NCBI RefSeq assembly: GCF_034140825.1
Contig: NC_089038.1
Location: forward strand, 22,801,501 to 22,865,500
DNA: 64,000 nt
Direction: 5' to 3'
Source: Oryza sativa Japonica Group
Taxonomy: Eukaryota; Streptophyta; Magnoliopsida; Poales; Poaceae
Part shown: positions 10,751 to 21,574 of the stretch, one piece after another
Position numbering within the stretch: position 1 is the stretch's first letter
How the letters are laid out: the number at the start of each line of letters is the position of its first letter
Notes under the pieces: generated by a model
Seen by the model: only the letters and a program-made list of their open reading frames with translations
Told to the model about the DNA's origin: nothing
The model's database searches: none
Program-made: the position numbers and the translations under genes

Positions 10751-11098
10751 AGGGTGTGTTTAGTTGGGGAAAAGGAAATTTTTTGGTGTCACATCGAACG
10801 TTTGACCGGATGTCGGAAGGGGTTTTCGGACACGAATAAAAAAACTAATTTCAGAACTCGCCTGGAAACCGCGAGACGAATCTTTTGAGACTAATTAAGT
10901 CGTTATTAGCACATGTGGGTTACTGTAGTACTTATGGCTAATCACGGACTAATTAGGCTTAAAAGATTCGTCTCGCGATTTCTCCCATAACTGTGCAATT
11001 AGTTTTTCTTTTTATCTATATTTAATGCTTTATACATGTGTCCAAAGATTCGATGTGATGTTTTTGGAAAAAAATTTTGGGAAACTAAACGGGTCCTA
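10751..11098. mobile_element. MITE, right arm of the inverted pair
   Basis: Same family as 10411-10750 in opposite orientation, directly abutting it. The junctions show CCTAA on both outer sides, compatible with a TAA/TTA target of Tourist-like (Harbinger) elements. The family assignment is tentative. Confidence 0.7.
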
Positions 11099-11560
11099 AG
11101 TTGTATACCGGTGTTTGCTGTGGTCAGAAAACATGGAGATGGAGGTACGAAGTACAATTCCTGTCCCCTTTGAGTTCTAAGCTTGGAACACACTCTCTCT
11201 CTCTCTCTCTGCGCTAGTGTGCGCGCCAAGAAGCCTGTACTACATTCGTTCTAAAAAAGAATAAAGGATATGTCGTGTTGGACATGAACATAGTCTTCAA
11301 TATGTATGTTTTATCATTAATATCTCAAAACTATATATTTGTAAAAAAATATTAAAAATATAACTATATGAAAGTTTTTTCATGGTAAATCTACTATTAT
11401 AAGTTTCACATTTCAAATCATGATAATTTTTTATCTATTAATTATTTAAGATTTTTTATGTTTGACTGCTCGTACTCTAGACTGGTTGAGCACGTCATGC
11501 AGTACGTCACAGAGTTTTTTTACAAATTTATTTTCCACTCATCGGTGAATCATTCACATA
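11099..11560. other. Intergenic, no gene seen
   Basis: Contains a short CT microsatellite near 11190-11208 and AT-rich sequence. I see no gene or delimited element. Confidence 0.5.
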
Positions 11561-11688
11561 CTCCCTCCGTCCTATAAAAAACCAACCTATTAATATATAT
11601 GACACAGTCTAATACTACGAATCTAGATATATGTGTCCAGATTCATTGTACTAGAATATATCTTTCGTTTTTTACGGGACGAAGCGAG
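11561..11688. mobile_element. Stowaway-type MITE, 128 bp
   Basis: CTCCCTCCGTCC at the left end and a mutated inverse (GGGACGAAGCGAG) at the right end, with TA on both flanks. Confidence 0.65.
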
Positions 11689-11761
11689 TAATTGGCCCCA
11701 GGTGGTCCTTGTGACACAAAGCTTTTTGCTAGTGCGTATGCAAGTCGTCGTCGCATGGAGC

Positions 11762-12406
11762 CAGGGTCGGCCCTGACTTTTTATGGCCCGGTGCGGAACA
11801 AAGAAATGAAGGCCCCCATTCACCATAAAAATACAAGATAATATTTAAAAATTCATTGTCATTAACGGATTTCACACTAATAAGTTTAAAATGAAAAAAG
11901 AAATGTCTCTAGATCATTTAAAACAATTTATTCTAACAGTTCTAGATATAAAATCAGTGATGATAGTGTCAATATCAATCTCATCCCGCAGCCTCGAACT
12001 ATCATTGATACAAAAATCGAAATTAGTTTGAGTACATCTAACTGTTAGGTAGGGAAAATATAGACAAGGGAATATGATTGAGGAAGATTTTGAATTGAAC
12101 CTGCAGACTATGGCAGTCACGAAGAGATTAGAGATGCAAGCAATCGGGCAATGGGATGGGCATGACAAGCAAGTAGCCATGAACTCACGATCTGCTGTGA
12201 CTGCGGGCTGCAGCGGCCGGGCGGCGTCGCAGCGACGCGCCGTCTCCGCGTCTCATGAAGTCTAAGTAGTCACGATATGCTCGATCGCCAATCGGTTTTC
12301 TGTCTTTCCTCTAAGCCTATCAGGCCTGGTATCATATTTTGGAGTCCCCTAATTTTTGCAGGACCAGTGTGATCGCACCGTCCGCACTGGCCCAGGGCCA
12401 GCCCTG
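11762..12406. mobile_element. Non-autonomous hAT-type element, 645 bp
   Basis: The left end reads CAGGGTCGGCCCTG and the right end is the inverse of CAGGGCTGGCCCTG; both continue into a shared GGTGCGG/AGTGCGG block. A perfect 8-bp direct repeat, CATGGAGC, flanks it at 11754-11761 and 12407-12414. TIR and target duplication fit the hAT superfamily. No transposase motif can be seen in the AT-rich interior. It ends about 210 bp before the AKR2 start codon, so it lies in or next to that promoter. Confidence 0.78.
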
Positions 12407-12614
12407 CATGGAGCCAGAAAATGAAATGCTGTCACGCGCCCACGCCTGTGGTTGATAATTGCTCCTTTCTCGAGCATCTTCATGCCCATCGTACATTCCA
12501 CTACTCGAGTCCACAACCAACTTTCGTCCTGACTCTACCAACTCAATCATCGTTCGTCTGCAAAATAATCCGGCCATCCGCTGCATTCTCTTCCATCGGG
12601 CAGGCGGCAGGGCC

Positions 12615-14620
12615 ATGGCGGTGGTGGTTCCGGAGGCGGTCCTGAGGCACGGCGACGCGAGGCCCATGCCGGCGGTGGGGATGGGCGTGGCGGAGTACCC
12701 AAGCACGCCGGAGAGGACCAGGGACGCCGTGCTGGCGGCGCTCGAGGCGGGCTTCCGCCACTTCGACACCGCCTCCCTGTACCGCACGGAGGCGCCGCTC
12801 GGCGAGGCCATCGCGGAGGCCACCCGGCGCGGCCTCCTGGCGTCGCGGGAGGAGGCGTTCGTGACCACCAAGCTGTGGTGCACCCAGTGCCACCCTGACC
12901 TCGTGCTCCCGTCCCTCCGGGAAAGCCTACGGTATATATATGCTCTCTGTTTTATGGGTAACTCGTGTTATAAAACCAACACCGAAATTAAAATCGGTAG
13001 CTAAACGCAAAAGAACGTCGTAGCTCGAAGATCCAAACACGACGAGCACATGATGTTTATGATCTTGTGAGGTCATGTTAGGAACCTGCAAATGGAGTAC
13101 GTGGACCTGTACCTGATCCACTTGCCGATCAGCGTCAAGCCCGGGCCAATGGTGTTCCCGGTGAAGAAAGAGGACGTCGTGCCGTTCGACTTCGGTGGCG
13201 TGTGGCGGGCAATGGAGGAGTGCCACCGGCTCGGCCTCGCCAAGGCCATCGGCGTCAGCAACTTCACCACCAAGCACATCGACAAGCTGCTTGCAGTAGC
13301 AACCATCCTCCCTGCCGTCAACCAGGTTAATTAACTAATTGCTCTTCATTCGCTTGGGCTGGATAATTAGTTGATCTCTTATTAGTATTTGTTACTCATA
13401 AACCGCATATATTCCCGGCCTGTGCATGGATCTGCAGGTGGAGATGAATCCGACCTGGCAGCAGAGGACAGTGAGGGAATACTGTGACGCTAAGGGCATT
13501 CGTGTGACGGCCTACTCGCCGCTGGGAGGGCAGAATTGGGGAGGCAGCGCCAATTATGTGATGGAATCCTCGGTGCTCACGGAGATCGCCAGGGCCAGAG
13601 GCAAGAGCATCGCACAGGTAGGCTTGTATCGTGTGTGTGCGCCGGACGATCATATCATAATTTGAGCGAGGGGGATGACAAGTGGGCCCATGTACTTTTT
13701 TCTATTTATTTAGCTGGCTGGATTGCCATGTTGACGCTACGTGTGTGCAATCTCAGGTCAAAACTGCTCTAAAACGATGTGGGGGGGGGGGGAGTGTGGC
13801 GTTATCCGGTATTAATAGTCAAAAGTGAAAGATGTCTGGTTTTCGGGTTTGGTGGGATAATTCGTATTCACTCAATAGTTCAAAGGGTAATTCAGACTTT
13901 TCCCTATATAATATTATGATAGCAATTTAAAGACAAATCTACATATGCCATTTTTTCAACTAATTATTTAAGGAATTAATGATAGTTATAGTTTAAAATT
14001 TTAATCAAAATTTATCCTAAATATTTGTAAATATTTATGACCAAAGAGTGTAGAATATGATTATCTGCTTTATATAGTACTCCCTCCGTTTCAGATTATA
14101 AGCCATTTTGATTTTGGTCAAAGTCAAACTACTTCAAGTTTAATCAAATTTATAGAAAAAAAAGTAGTAACATTTTTAAATATTATTATATTTTGTATAT
14201 AAACTTAGTCAAACTAAGGTTAAAACAACTTATAATCTAAAATGGGGAGTACTACCTAGCTGGTTTATGTAATTCATTGTACCATTTCAAATGTAGGGAT
14301 ACTGTCTATTGCTGAAAAATGAAAGGATCTTACTTCTCTAAAAATAAAAACTCTTAGGAATTGCTTCTTTTTCTTCCATCCTCCTTCAGGTATCATTGAG
14401 ATGGATCTATGAGCAAGGAGTGACCCCCATTGCCAAGAGCTACAGGAAGGAGAGGCTTAAAGAAAACCTTGAGATTTTCGACTGGGAGCTGACCGATGAG
14501 GACCGGCTCAAGATCAGCCAGATCCCACAGAGAAAGAGGGTTACGGCTGCAAGCTTGTTCTCTCCAGATGGGGAGTTCACATCGGTTGATCTCCCGGACA
14601 TCGAAATTGTGGAGGAATAG
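12615..14620 (+). CDS. Aldo-keto reductase 2, AKR4-like (4 exons, 323 aa)
   Basis: Same family and intron positions as the gene at 7768. Exons: 12615-12931, 13082-13325, 13438-13617, 14390-14620; phases join to 323 residues. The tetrad is present: D51 and Y56 in [10 protein letters not shown]86 in FVTTKLW, H119. The residue after the catalytic histidine is leucine (IHLP), where the neighbours and most of the family have tryptophan (VHWP); this residue lies near the substrate pocket, so specificity may differ. It ends in [16 protein letters not shown]. It is closest to the third copy, sharing all four exon lengths. Intron 3 (13618-14389) has a poly-G run near 13783 and a Stowaway MITE. The start at 12615 matches the short N-terminus of copy 3. 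Confidence 0.92.
14080..14249. mobile_element. Stowaway-type MITE, 170 bp
   Basis: CTCCCTCCGTTTCAGATTAT at the left end, the inverse at the right end (ATAATCTAAAATGGGGAG with changes), TA flanks. It lies in intron 3 of AKR2. Confidence 0.75.
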
Positions 14621-14819
14621 GTGTTGAAGATGCCCGCTCCTGCTGCTGCTGAACAACTGTGCCTGGAGAACTTAAATATGGTACACTTTTTCATTTTTTA
14701 TGTTTACGGAAACATTCAGTAAGGATTTGTGTCGGAACAACAGTTTTCTATGGCATGCGATTTAATTCATTTTCAATGATTGGTTATCAAATGAATAATT
14801 ATTTCAGTTATGCACAATT

Positions 14820-14958
14820 GGGCTTAAAATATTCGTCTCACAATTTACACGCAAACTGTATTGTGTAATTGTTTTTTTTACATTTAATATTTCATGAATA
14901 TCTCCAAACATTCGTTGTGATGGGTTTAAAATTTTTGCTTTGGAACTGACCAAGGCCA
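14820..14958. mobile_element. Truncated MITE (TGTTTAGTT family)
   Basis: Only the right half of the family seen at 10751-11098 and 61890-62213 is present, recognisable by ATTCGTCTCACAATTTAC and the downstream ACATTTAAT..TTCGTTGTGATG blocks. Confidence 0.5.
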
Positions 14959-15122
14959 AACTTGACTTTTATTCGAATCACGCGTAACTCCTGACATCCG
15001 CGGACCGCGGTAACGCCTGACGTCTGCGTTTGGTGCTTCTTTTGTGGAGCAACCAGCAGAGCAGACACACAACCCGTGTCAGCATAGTCGCACACAAACG
15101 CGATTTCTTCTCCTCTCAGCAG

Positions 15123-15129
15123 TATATAA
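15123..15129 (+). promoter_or_regulatory. TATA box of AKR3
   Basis: TATATAA lies 154 bp before the ATG at 15277 and 52 bp before an in-frame upstream ATG at 15175. Transcription would start near 15150-15160, so the upstream ATG is probably in the mRNA. Confidence 0.5.
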
Positions 15130-15276
15130 TCAAGACCGGCATACAGCCATACAGTACCTCGCACTCGAAGACGTATGCACGTGAAACCGTTTCTTCGCCT
15201 GTATAGCGGCCGGCACCGTGCACACGCGCGCGCCTTCCTCGATCGATCGGTCGGCCGCGAGCTAGCCCGGCCGGCC

Positions 15277-17926
15277 ATGGCGGCGGTACCGGAGGTGGCC
15301 CTGCGGCACGGCGCCGGGAGGCCCATGCCGGCGGTCGGCGTGGGCACGGCGGATTCGGCGGCGACGTCGCCGGAGACGAAAAGGGGCGCCGCGCTGGCGG
15401 CGCTGGAGGTGGGCTTCCGCCACTTCGACACCGCGGCGCTGTACGGCACGGAGGCGCCGCTCGGCGAGGCCATCGCGGAGGCGACCCGCCGCGGCCTCGT
15501 CGCCTCCCGGGAGGAGGTGTTCGTGACCACCAAGCTGTGGTGCACCCAGTGCCACCCGGGCCTCGTGCTCCCGTCCCTCCGCGAAAGCCTCCGGTATATA
15601 ACTAATCGACGAATTAATCGATCTTAGTTACTTACCGCGAACACTTCTTCTTTTTTACCCGCAGATTAATTAACGTGTTCGTGTGAGATCGTGTCAGGAA
15701 CCTGCAGATGGAGTACGTCGACCTGTACCTGGTCCACTGGCCGATCAGCGTCAAGCCCGGGCCACCGATGTTACCGGTGAAGAGAGAGGACGCCGTGCCG
15801 TTCGACTTCGAGGGCGTGTGGCGCGCGATGGAGGAGTGCCACCGCCTCGGCCTCGCCAAGGCCATCGGCGTCAGCAACTTCACCACCAAACACCTCGACA
15901 AGCTGCTTGCCGTGGCCACCATCCCCCCTGCCGTCAACCAGGTCGATCGATCGATCGGTTAATTATTGCTTACTTAATCCGATCATTATCGCGGCAATAT
16001 TTTTCGCTCAACATTTGTGCTGCACGGGGTCGCAGGTGGAGATGAACCCGGTGTGGCAGCAGAGGACGGTGAGGGAGTACTGCGCCGCGAAGGGCATCCG
16101 CGTCGCGGCCTACTCGCCGTTGGGTGGGCAGAACTGGATAGGCGAAGGCAACGACGTGATGGAATCCCCGGTGCTCGCGGACATCGCCAGGGCCAGAGGC
16201 AAGAGCATCGCACAGGTAAGTTAGTTCTGATGCCGTGTGTTACTATTTACTACTGTACTACGGTTCAACCATACCAGTATACCACAAATATTCTCAAAAA
16301 GAAAATTCTCAAAAACAGAAACTATACCACAAATTTCTTTCCACATTGTCAAACGACGACTAATAAGCGATGATCAAAGTGTCCACAAATTTCACCCAAC
16401 TGCCAAATGACGAAACAATGATCATGACGCACGTAGTGATGCCGGGCGTCCAAATGGATATCGACGTATACGTGGAAAGTTCAATTAACAACCCTGTGGA
16501 ACATGTAGGATGAACTTCGGGGAAACTTGCATATCACCTAGATGGTTACCAAAATTTTTTTAAAAAATTAATATGATAGGTTAATATATAATATATCACT
16601 TCACAAACATACAAGTTTAAATTCGACTTCTACAGGTTGTAACAAAAATAACAAATTTGACTGTGAATATACATATACTAGTTAGAATTTAATTTGTTAT
16701 TTTTGTTACAACTTATAGAAGTCGAATTTAAACTTGCATATTTATGAAGTGATATATTACATATTAATCTAACTTGTAATAACTTTTTTTTTAAAAAAAA
16801 ATTCATAACTATTTAGTTGACATGAAAAAAACGGATGGATGTTCATCCGAGATATTAGAATCCATCTTCATGGACTTCGTCCAAATAAATATTGCTGTCG
16901 ACGTGGGGATTCCTTTGCCGATGGCTAATTGGCAAAGACTAGCTAGCCTAGGCTGATGTGGCGAATACTTTCTCAGTTCATTCCACAAACTAAGTTGCCA
17001 TCAGTTTTGGGCTTTTGGGCAGAAAACAATAGACAAAATTTCTTATAGAAAACTTGATAATTAAAATATTATAGGACACTCTATTAATTTGATAGGGGAC
17101 ACCCCCAGTTATTATTTTATCATTTATGAGTCAACCGTGGGAAAAAAAAAAGAGATGATTTTGCCCCTGGACCAGTAGTTTGTAACGCAATTAGGTGTGG
17201 TTCAAATCAGACCCAAGCCATATCTCATCCCTCAATCCCCTCTCTAAAACCTAGAAATTGGTGACAGCGATAACAACATCGATAACATCGGCTAATACCA
17301 GTAGAATCAAATCATCTATTTTATACCTAGCTATTTCCTCCATCCAAAAAGAAATAACTTCAAGCTAAAAGTTTTTTTTACAAAGAAGTAATTCATAAAC
17401 GATTTCTTTTCTAGGGACAATACATATGTATATAAACTATAGTTAGTTCGTATATGTAGGGGCGGATCCAGATCCCGGGCCAGGTAAAGCCCAACATTTT
17501 CATCATGTGTCATGCATTGGCCCAATACAATGGCTGGTTCAGGGCCTGGCCCAAACCTATGTTCATCCCTGCATATACACGACAATACTACTTCAAATAC
17601 AAGTACATATGGATACCTATGTTGTTGATAACAAAGGAACTACTTCGATAATAAAAAGTCTTTTAGTTAGTCTGATATAAATTTTTACCCTTTAGGTGTC
17701 ATTGAGATGGATTCATGAGCAAGGAGTGACCCCAATCCCCAAGAGCTACAACAAGGAGAGGCTGAAACAGAATCTTGAGATATTCGACTGGGAGCTGACC
17801 AAGGAAGACCGTCTCAAGATCAGCCAGATCCCGCAGAAAAAGATCGTCACGGCTGCACGAATGTTCTCTCCGGATGGTGAGTTCGCGTCGGTTGATCTAT
17901 CAGACATGGAAATTGTGGAGGAGTAG
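15277..17926 (+). CDS. Aldo-keto reductase 3, AKR4-like (4 exons, 323 aa)
   Basis: Third tandem AKR. Exons: 15277-15593, 15698-15941, 16036-16215, 17696-17926, identical in length to copy 2. The tetrad is intact: D51 and Y56 in [10 protein letters not shown]86 in FVTTKLW, H119 in YLVHWP. It ends with [16 protein letters not shown]. The start at 15277 aligns with copy 2, but an in-frame ATG at 15175 would add 34 residues rich in Arg, Ser and Leu and poor in acidic residues. With a TATA box at 15123, that ATG is the first in the likely transcript, so a transit-peptide form is possible. Intron 3 is long (1480 bp) and contains an inverted-repeat element. Confidence 0.92.
16540..16790. repeat. Fold-back element in AKR3 intron 3
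   Basis: Two arms of about 95-100 bp are nearly perfect inverses, for example ACAAGTTTAAATTCGACTTC near 16611 against the inverse near 16716, around a short loop near 16675. A related single-arm stretch occurs at about 27849-27900. It is a MITE-like element of unassigned family and could form a long hairpin in the pre-mRNA. Confidence 0.6.
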
Positions 17927-18559
17927 GTCCAGATGAAGATGCCTGGCTGCCCCTGCTGCAGTTTTTTTTTCACGTTTGTATTTATGAAAAGATTCAATTA
18001 GGATTTGTATTTGAATACTAATTTTATATGGCTGCCTTTTTAATTCGCCTTCGGATGATCGGTTATCAAATAAATAATGGATGTATCTTAAACTATACCA
18101 ATATACCAATAGTTTTTGTTAAAAAAATATGTAAGATGTAATTATAGTATAACTTGTATCTAATATTTAAGCATAAATAGTGTGTAATTGCAATTCAACT
18201 AAAGTTTTGCTTGCTCGGTTGTTGGAGCCACTGTGCGAGCAAGTGGAGGTCCCAGGTTCGATACTCTGCATGAGCTTGGTGTAATTTTATTTTTGTCAAC
18301 CTAATAGTACGAATCTCAAAGTTAATCTAATGGATCAGAAATCGACATATTTCTAAAATAGAATGTGCCGATAGTTGTTTTAGCCTTTCCGATAAATAAT
18401 TATTGCAGCAGGTAAGTTCTAGCGATGTTTGGTTTGTCAAGGAGTGAGGACAACTTAACAAAACAAGTTCCTATTACGTGTAGAGTAAAATGTAGATACG
18501 ATCATTCAACTTGTTTTAGTTGTGTTATATAGATCACTTTACTTTAGAAATACACACTT
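17927..18559. other. Intergenic with a SINE-like patch
   Basis: No gene seen. At 18195-18290 there is a tRNA-like pattern with GCTCGGTTGTTGGAGCC (A-box-like) followed by GGTCCCAGGTTCGATACT (B-box-like), the arrangement of grass Au-type SINEs or decayed tRNA copies. Confidence 0.4.
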
Positions 18560-19819
18560 TTTTTTTGACCAAGGGCACGAAGCCCTCATTTCCATTACTA
18601 GAAATGATCAAAGCTACAAAGTTCAGGAAAAAAAAAGGACATAAAAACCCTTACAAGGTTGGTTTTGTAACATGACAGCTGACAATGGTAAACCCCAGCT
18701 ACAGAGAACTGAAAGTGAGGATACGCAAAGGCCTATCGAAAACTAACATTCAGTCCTACAACCCAAAATCAGCGCACACATAGCAGCAACAACTTCAGTA
18801 TCAGATTTCCTTTTTTCAGAATCCTATTCTTCTGACATCAGCTCACCATCCAAACTTGGAATTGAAGACGTCACTTGCCACTTGTCTTATGAGCTGGGCC
18901 CCTAAGAGCAGCCTTCTTTGATCGACCTCCTGTTTCTGCAATACAGCCTAGGTTTCCACCCAGTGGCAGACCAGAAAAACAACATCAATTGGATCCTTGG
19001 GGAGTTTTTTTTTTCTCAAAGCAGGCTTTATTTCTGGTTTTCCAGATTGCCCAGAGTACAACGGCTACCCCAGTGATTACTAGAAGTTTCAATTTTTTCC
19101 CAAAGGCAGCAAGCCAAGAGCCAAACAGATGATTGCTATCTGTCACAGGTTTCAAATCAAAAGCACAGGAGATAATGTTCCAAATCAACCTAGCCATAGG
19201 ACAATCGAAAAAAAGATGTTGGATGGTCTCTTGTTGATCACAAAACTGACAATTTGTGTCTCCTTTCCTCCAACCTCTTTTAAAAAGATTATCCTTAGTA
19301 AGAGTCCTTCCTTTTAAGATAAGCCAAATGAAAATTTTGATTTTCAAGGGGATTTTGAACTTCCAAACTTTCTTGAAGGGTACATTTGTTTGTTGGACAC
19401 AAAGTGCATTGTAAAAAGATTTAACATTGAAAGTCCCCTGTTTAGTCAGATTCCAACAAAGTCTATCTCTGCAGTTAGGGATGAAATGTAAGTTATCAAA
19501 ACCCTGTTTGATCTTATCCCAATCTCTCAATTTTTCACCAAAAAGGGTCCTTCTGAATTTGATCACACCCCAACCATGTTCCTTTATCATGGCTAGAGAA
19601 ATGTTTTTTGACAAGGTAATATTGTAAAGAGCAGGGAACTGACTAGTTAGAGGTCGACCCTCTAACCAACTATCTTCCCAAAACATGATGGACCTTCCAT
19701 CACCCACTTTTTTTTGAACAAAACTTGAAGAAATCATTCCTTACTTCCATAAGACCCTGCCAAAAGTGGGAGTCACCAGCTTTAGTTTTGAGGACAGACA
19801 TGGGTTTTTTCTTCAAATA
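18560..19819 (-). mobile_element. 5'-truncated LINE, about 1.26 kb
   Basis: The element is flanked by a perfect 17-bp direct repeat, TTTAGAAATACACACTT (18543-18559 and 19820-19836). Its poly-A end appears as a T-run at 18558-18566, so it is inserted on the minus strand. The minus-strand frame 19737-18985 encodes the C-terminal part of a plant L1-type ORF2: GDGRSIMFWEDSWLEGRPL, then FKIPLKIKIFIWLILKGRTL and the zinc-binding CQFCDQQETIQHLFFDCP (zf-RVT) motif, ending in LWAIWKTRNKACF. Endonuclease and reverse transcriptase core domains are absent, so the copy is dead on arrival. Confidence 0.88.
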
Positions 19820-19836
19820 TTTAGAAATACACACTT

Positions 19837-21452
19837 AGATCATTAATGTGAGTTAAGTGAGTTATTTGTACACTTATTAACTAGTTCCGCGAGCATATCT
19901 TAAATACATGACATGTCATGTAGAATTGAAAAGTTACATATAAAATTAAAAAAAACATGTATTTTTTTCCTTTCCCATGGTACTACAATTGGCAATGCAA
20001 AAAATTAGTAAAACCAAATCATTTTAGTTTCATGTTTTGAAGAGTGTAGTTCTCGGCTTGCCATCAAACATGAGCACCTTTTATTTTCGATCTCCATGTT
20101 CTTTTCCACCCAATTACATCTGCACATTTTTAGAAGTATTTTTTTTCAATCCTAGATGACATGCCACGTGTACAAGGTATGCTCACTTGGATATGTAGTT
20201 TGATGGACGTACATATGACTTACTTAACTCAGACTAGTGATCCAATTGTGTATTTTGAAAGTAGAGTGACATATATGATACATATAAACAAGTTGAATGG
20301 CACTTCATGCATTTTACTCTTACGTCTATCATAAAAAAACAAAAAGAAGCAATCCTCAACTCATATACCCAGGTAAAAACACACCTTTGCAAACTTAAAC
20401 GGTGTGAGCAAATATCCATACTATCAAGATTTGAAATGTATCCAATTAGGCCAACCTACACCAAAACTTTTTTTTTAATAATGGAACAGAATCCCACCAA
20501 AAACTAAATATGCTCAATGTTTCTATTTGTGAAGTTAATCTGGGGGAAAGTCAGTTTATAATTTGAGTGCATATGCTTTAATATTTTATATGTCATTCAA
20601 ATGGTTGTTTTTTTAAAAGAAAATATAGTGCCACGTTATATATCAGTCCATCAACACACAAATCTAAATAAACTTGTACTAAGTTGTAAAAATCCAACTA
20701 GAGTACTATCCAACCTACATGGGGATGTGATACGTATCATCTAGCGCAACAAATCTAAAGAGGGAATTATCTAAATTTATTGCATGTCCATATTCACTGT
20801 CCTAAATGGTGTTACTCCCATCTAGATCGGGTTTGTTTGGAATGGAAGGAGTATGTCCAGATACATAGCAAAATGAATGTACCAAAAAAGTCAAAGTGAT
20901 TTATAATGTAGAACGGAGGGAGTATCATACTACAATCCTTTTGAAAACGATATCATTTCTTTATTATCCTTTTGGAAACTATATCGGTACCGTCGAGGAT
21001 TTTTCATAATTTTGAAATTTAGCCACTTCGATAGGATGCAAATATAAATTGAAAAAAACTAAATTCCATAATAAAAAACAATATAATTTTCTATTATTTA
21101 ACGGTATCGGTACTGTCGAAAATTTTTCATACTGTTTTCATCCCTATTCAGGATGAATGAGACGCAACAACACGAGACGTCGAGACCCCTCACGGAGGCA
21201 CGAAAAATCCATTTCTTGATGCGGGGAAGGAGTGTTAGCTCAACCGGGGGGGCTAATCACTATCGAATAATTTAACAAGCCACGCAACGAAGCAGCAGGA
21301 GGAAGCAACCAAAGGCTAGCAAGCAAAGCAGCACCTAGCATTACGCAATAATTCAGGCCGAAGCAGAGTCACCCAGCAGCAAGAACATGGGACAAGCAAA
21401 GCACAAGCCACATTCTAAGGTAGTGTACAAGCTAGCTGACCTGGGAGTCCAG
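19837..21452. other. Intergenic, no gene seen
   Basis: AT-rich spacer upstream of the second GAD. A decayed Stowaway end lies near 20880-20925 (ACGGAGGGAGTA). A Ds-like hAT end occupies about 20990-21146: ATCGGTACCGTCGA and ATCGGTACTGTCGA are subterminal direct repeats, and the right end is the inverse of TAGGGATGAAAACAG, similar to Ac/Ds termini. I could not find a matching left end. Confidence 0.4.
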
Positions 21453-21459
21453 TATATAA
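21453..21459 (+). promoter_or_regulatory. TATA box of GAD copy 2
   Basis: TATATAA lies 122 bp before the start codon at 21575. Confidence 0.55.
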
Positions 21460-21574
21460 GTGCGTGTAGCCGCATGTACACAGGGTGGCCAAAACGAGAC
21501 GTGCAGAGAGAGACACCAATCTCGTACGTAGCATATCTACATCGCAGGAACACCCAAATCACTCGTGCGTAGGT

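Larger units (their letters stand above)
14621..15276. other. AKR2-AKR3 spacer
   Basis: AKR2 3' region followed by a truncated MITE (14820-14958) and the AKR3 promoter. No further gene is visible. Confidence 0.5.

Noticed and set aside
17459-17571. Second small hAT element in AKR3 intron 3
   Set aside because: One end resembles the TIR at 9707, but the other end and the flanking 8 bp do not match.
18985-19737. 250-codon minus-strand frame as a host gene
   Set aside because: zf-RVT motif, poly-A end and a 17-bp target duplication show it is a truncated LINE.
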